The notes beneath the pieces are model-generated. The model was not told the DNA's origin. It did not search any database and was given only the letters and a program-made list of their open reading frames with translations. 6,293 nucleotides of DNA from assembly GCF_934359325.1 (NCBI RefSeq), contig NZ_CAKRLH010000088.1:1-6293 (forward strand), given 5' to 3'. Within the stretch, counting starts at the first letter, position 1; each line of letters starts with the position of its first letter. Both the position numbers and the translations under genes were made by a program. Source of the stretch: an uncultured Porphyromonas sp. (GTDB lineage Bacteria > Bacteroidota > Bacteroidia > Bacteroidales > Porphyromonadaceae). Shown one piece after another: positions 5,762 to 6,293 of the stretch.

Positions 5762-5804
5762 AAAAAAAAAGAGCCCCGGGCGGTCGTTTTCCGCTCGGGG
5801 CTCT
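5762..5804 (-). terminator. Intrinsic terminator between convergent genes
   Basis: A 14-bp stem (5770-5783 with 5791-5804, one G-T wobble) and a 7-base loop are followed on the minus strand by nine T's (complement of A9 at 5762-5770). It sits just past the 3' end of the minus-strand cotransporter gene and directly after the RNase H gene. It is a strong minus-strand terminator; on the + strand only a weak GCTTAT follows, so two-way use is likely but less efficient for the operon. Confidence 0.85.
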
Positions 5805-5825
5805 GCTTATAGAGGGTGGTCGCTC

Positions 5826-6293
5826 TTAGTGCTTCTTATTGGTCAGCGCCTCCACCACATTGATGGCGTAGTCGGCGAAGTGCTCGTACTCATCGATGTC
5901 GTCGACGTAGTAGACGGAGGACTCGTAGGGGTACTTGAGCGTATTGACGTCGGCGATATTTTGTTTCTCAAGGGCATCCCGTCGGTTGTTCATCTCATTC
6001 TCAAGATTCTGCGCTTTGTAGAAGAAGGACTCATCCCTCGGGTAGGTCTCCACGGTGGCGACCGTATTATCGAGGATCTGCTCGCAGAGCGTATGGAGCT
6101 CGAGGAGCGTGGCGACCAGCTCAGGAGTCATCTCGACAGAGTTGCTGCGCTGGCGACGTAGAGCGCGACCGATATTGAAGCAGGAGTCGCCCATGCTCTC
6201 GATCTCGGTGGCACAACGCATGTAGGCCTGTATGTCGTGGTGGGTCTCCTTGGAGAGGTCGTTGGTACTCAGACGGGTGAGGAAGTCTACGAT
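5826..6293 (-). CDS. Na+/phosphate cotransporter-like protein, C-terminal PhoU-like part (partial)
   Basis: The gene runs off the right edge; 155 C-terminal residues are present and the frame is open to the last base, so the start is outside. The segment is all helical, with the PhoU-like pattern DFLTRLSTNDLSKETHHDIQ, then A-T-E-I-E-S-M-G-D-S-C-F-N-I-G-R-A-L-R-R-Q. In PhoU proteins and in the tails of NptA-like Na/Pi cotransporters, such E-x3-D motifs bind metal. Its final helices are acidic (YYVDDIDEYEHFADYA). No membrane segment is in view, so the assignment to a cotransporter rather than a free PhoU rests on the resemblance of this tail to Bacteroidota Na/Pi cotransporters. Transcription converges on the thiamine/RNase H operon, with a shared terminator between them. 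Confidence 0.72.
   Translation of the reverse strand: MVDFLTRLSTNDLSKETHHDIQAYMRCATEIESMGDSCFNIGRALRRQRSNSVEMTPELVATLLELHTLCEQILDNTVATVETYPRDESFFYKAQNLENEMNNRRDALEKQNIADVNTLKYPYESSVYYVDDIDEYEHFADYAINVVEALTNKKH

Noticed and set aside
1..6293. CRISPR array, tRNA or rRNA
   Set aside because: No regularly spaced direct repeats, tRNA arm motifs or rRNA-like segments were seen on either strand.

Overview
The window looks like chromosomal DNA from a member of the Bacteroidota, most likely Porphyromonas or a close relative. The reasons are: an ISAon1-type two-frame transposase; a Bacteroidota-type tyrosine recombinase with the FSCYTGLSYAD box; -7 promoter boxes of the TAnnTTTG type (TACCTTTG before the transporter gene); almost no Shine-Dalgarno sequences; and an RNase H1 of the viroplasmin-domain, GEIPADFGRK-ending kind. 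The genus is inferred from gene content, since no marker gene is present.

The window has two halves. Positions 1 to about 3700 are an accessory, decaying stretch. It holds an internally deleted insertion sequence with both inverted ends still present (91-1241). Next comes a small intact lipoprotein gene (1376-1948), then a tyrosine recombinase broken by three single-base frameshifts (about 2715 down to 1989). A perfect 13-bp hairpin with a T-tract (2728-2767) lies where recombinase homology stops. An unrecognised start-less open frame follows (2803-3012). Last is a B-box-type zinc-finger membrane protein gene (3635-3123) whose zinc-binding domain is cut by an in-frame amber codon. Degenerate transposase, degenerate integrase and a nonsense-mutated gene side by side suggest an old integration hotspot.

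Positions about 3840 to the end are ordinary, GC-richer housekeeping DNA. A TACCTTTG promoter drives three tightly packed genes on the + strand: a PnuC-family transporter (probably the thiamine transporter PnuT), thiamine pyrophosphokinase, and ribonuclease H1. Both junctions are ATGA stop/start overlaps, so the genes are probably translationally coupled. The first two form a plausible thiamine salvage unit: import, then trapping as thiamine diphosphate. RNase H1 is a functionally unrelated passenger. The operon converges on the 3' end of a Na+/phosphate cotransporter-like gene with a PhoU-like tail (minus strand, cut by the window edge). A strong hairpin between them is a good terminator for the minus-strand gene and perhaps works both ways.

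I see no rRNA, tRNA, CRISPR array, riboswitch or clearly new system. The observations most worth following are the amber-split zinc-finger gene, the recombinase frameshifts next to homopolymers, and the orphan hairpin.
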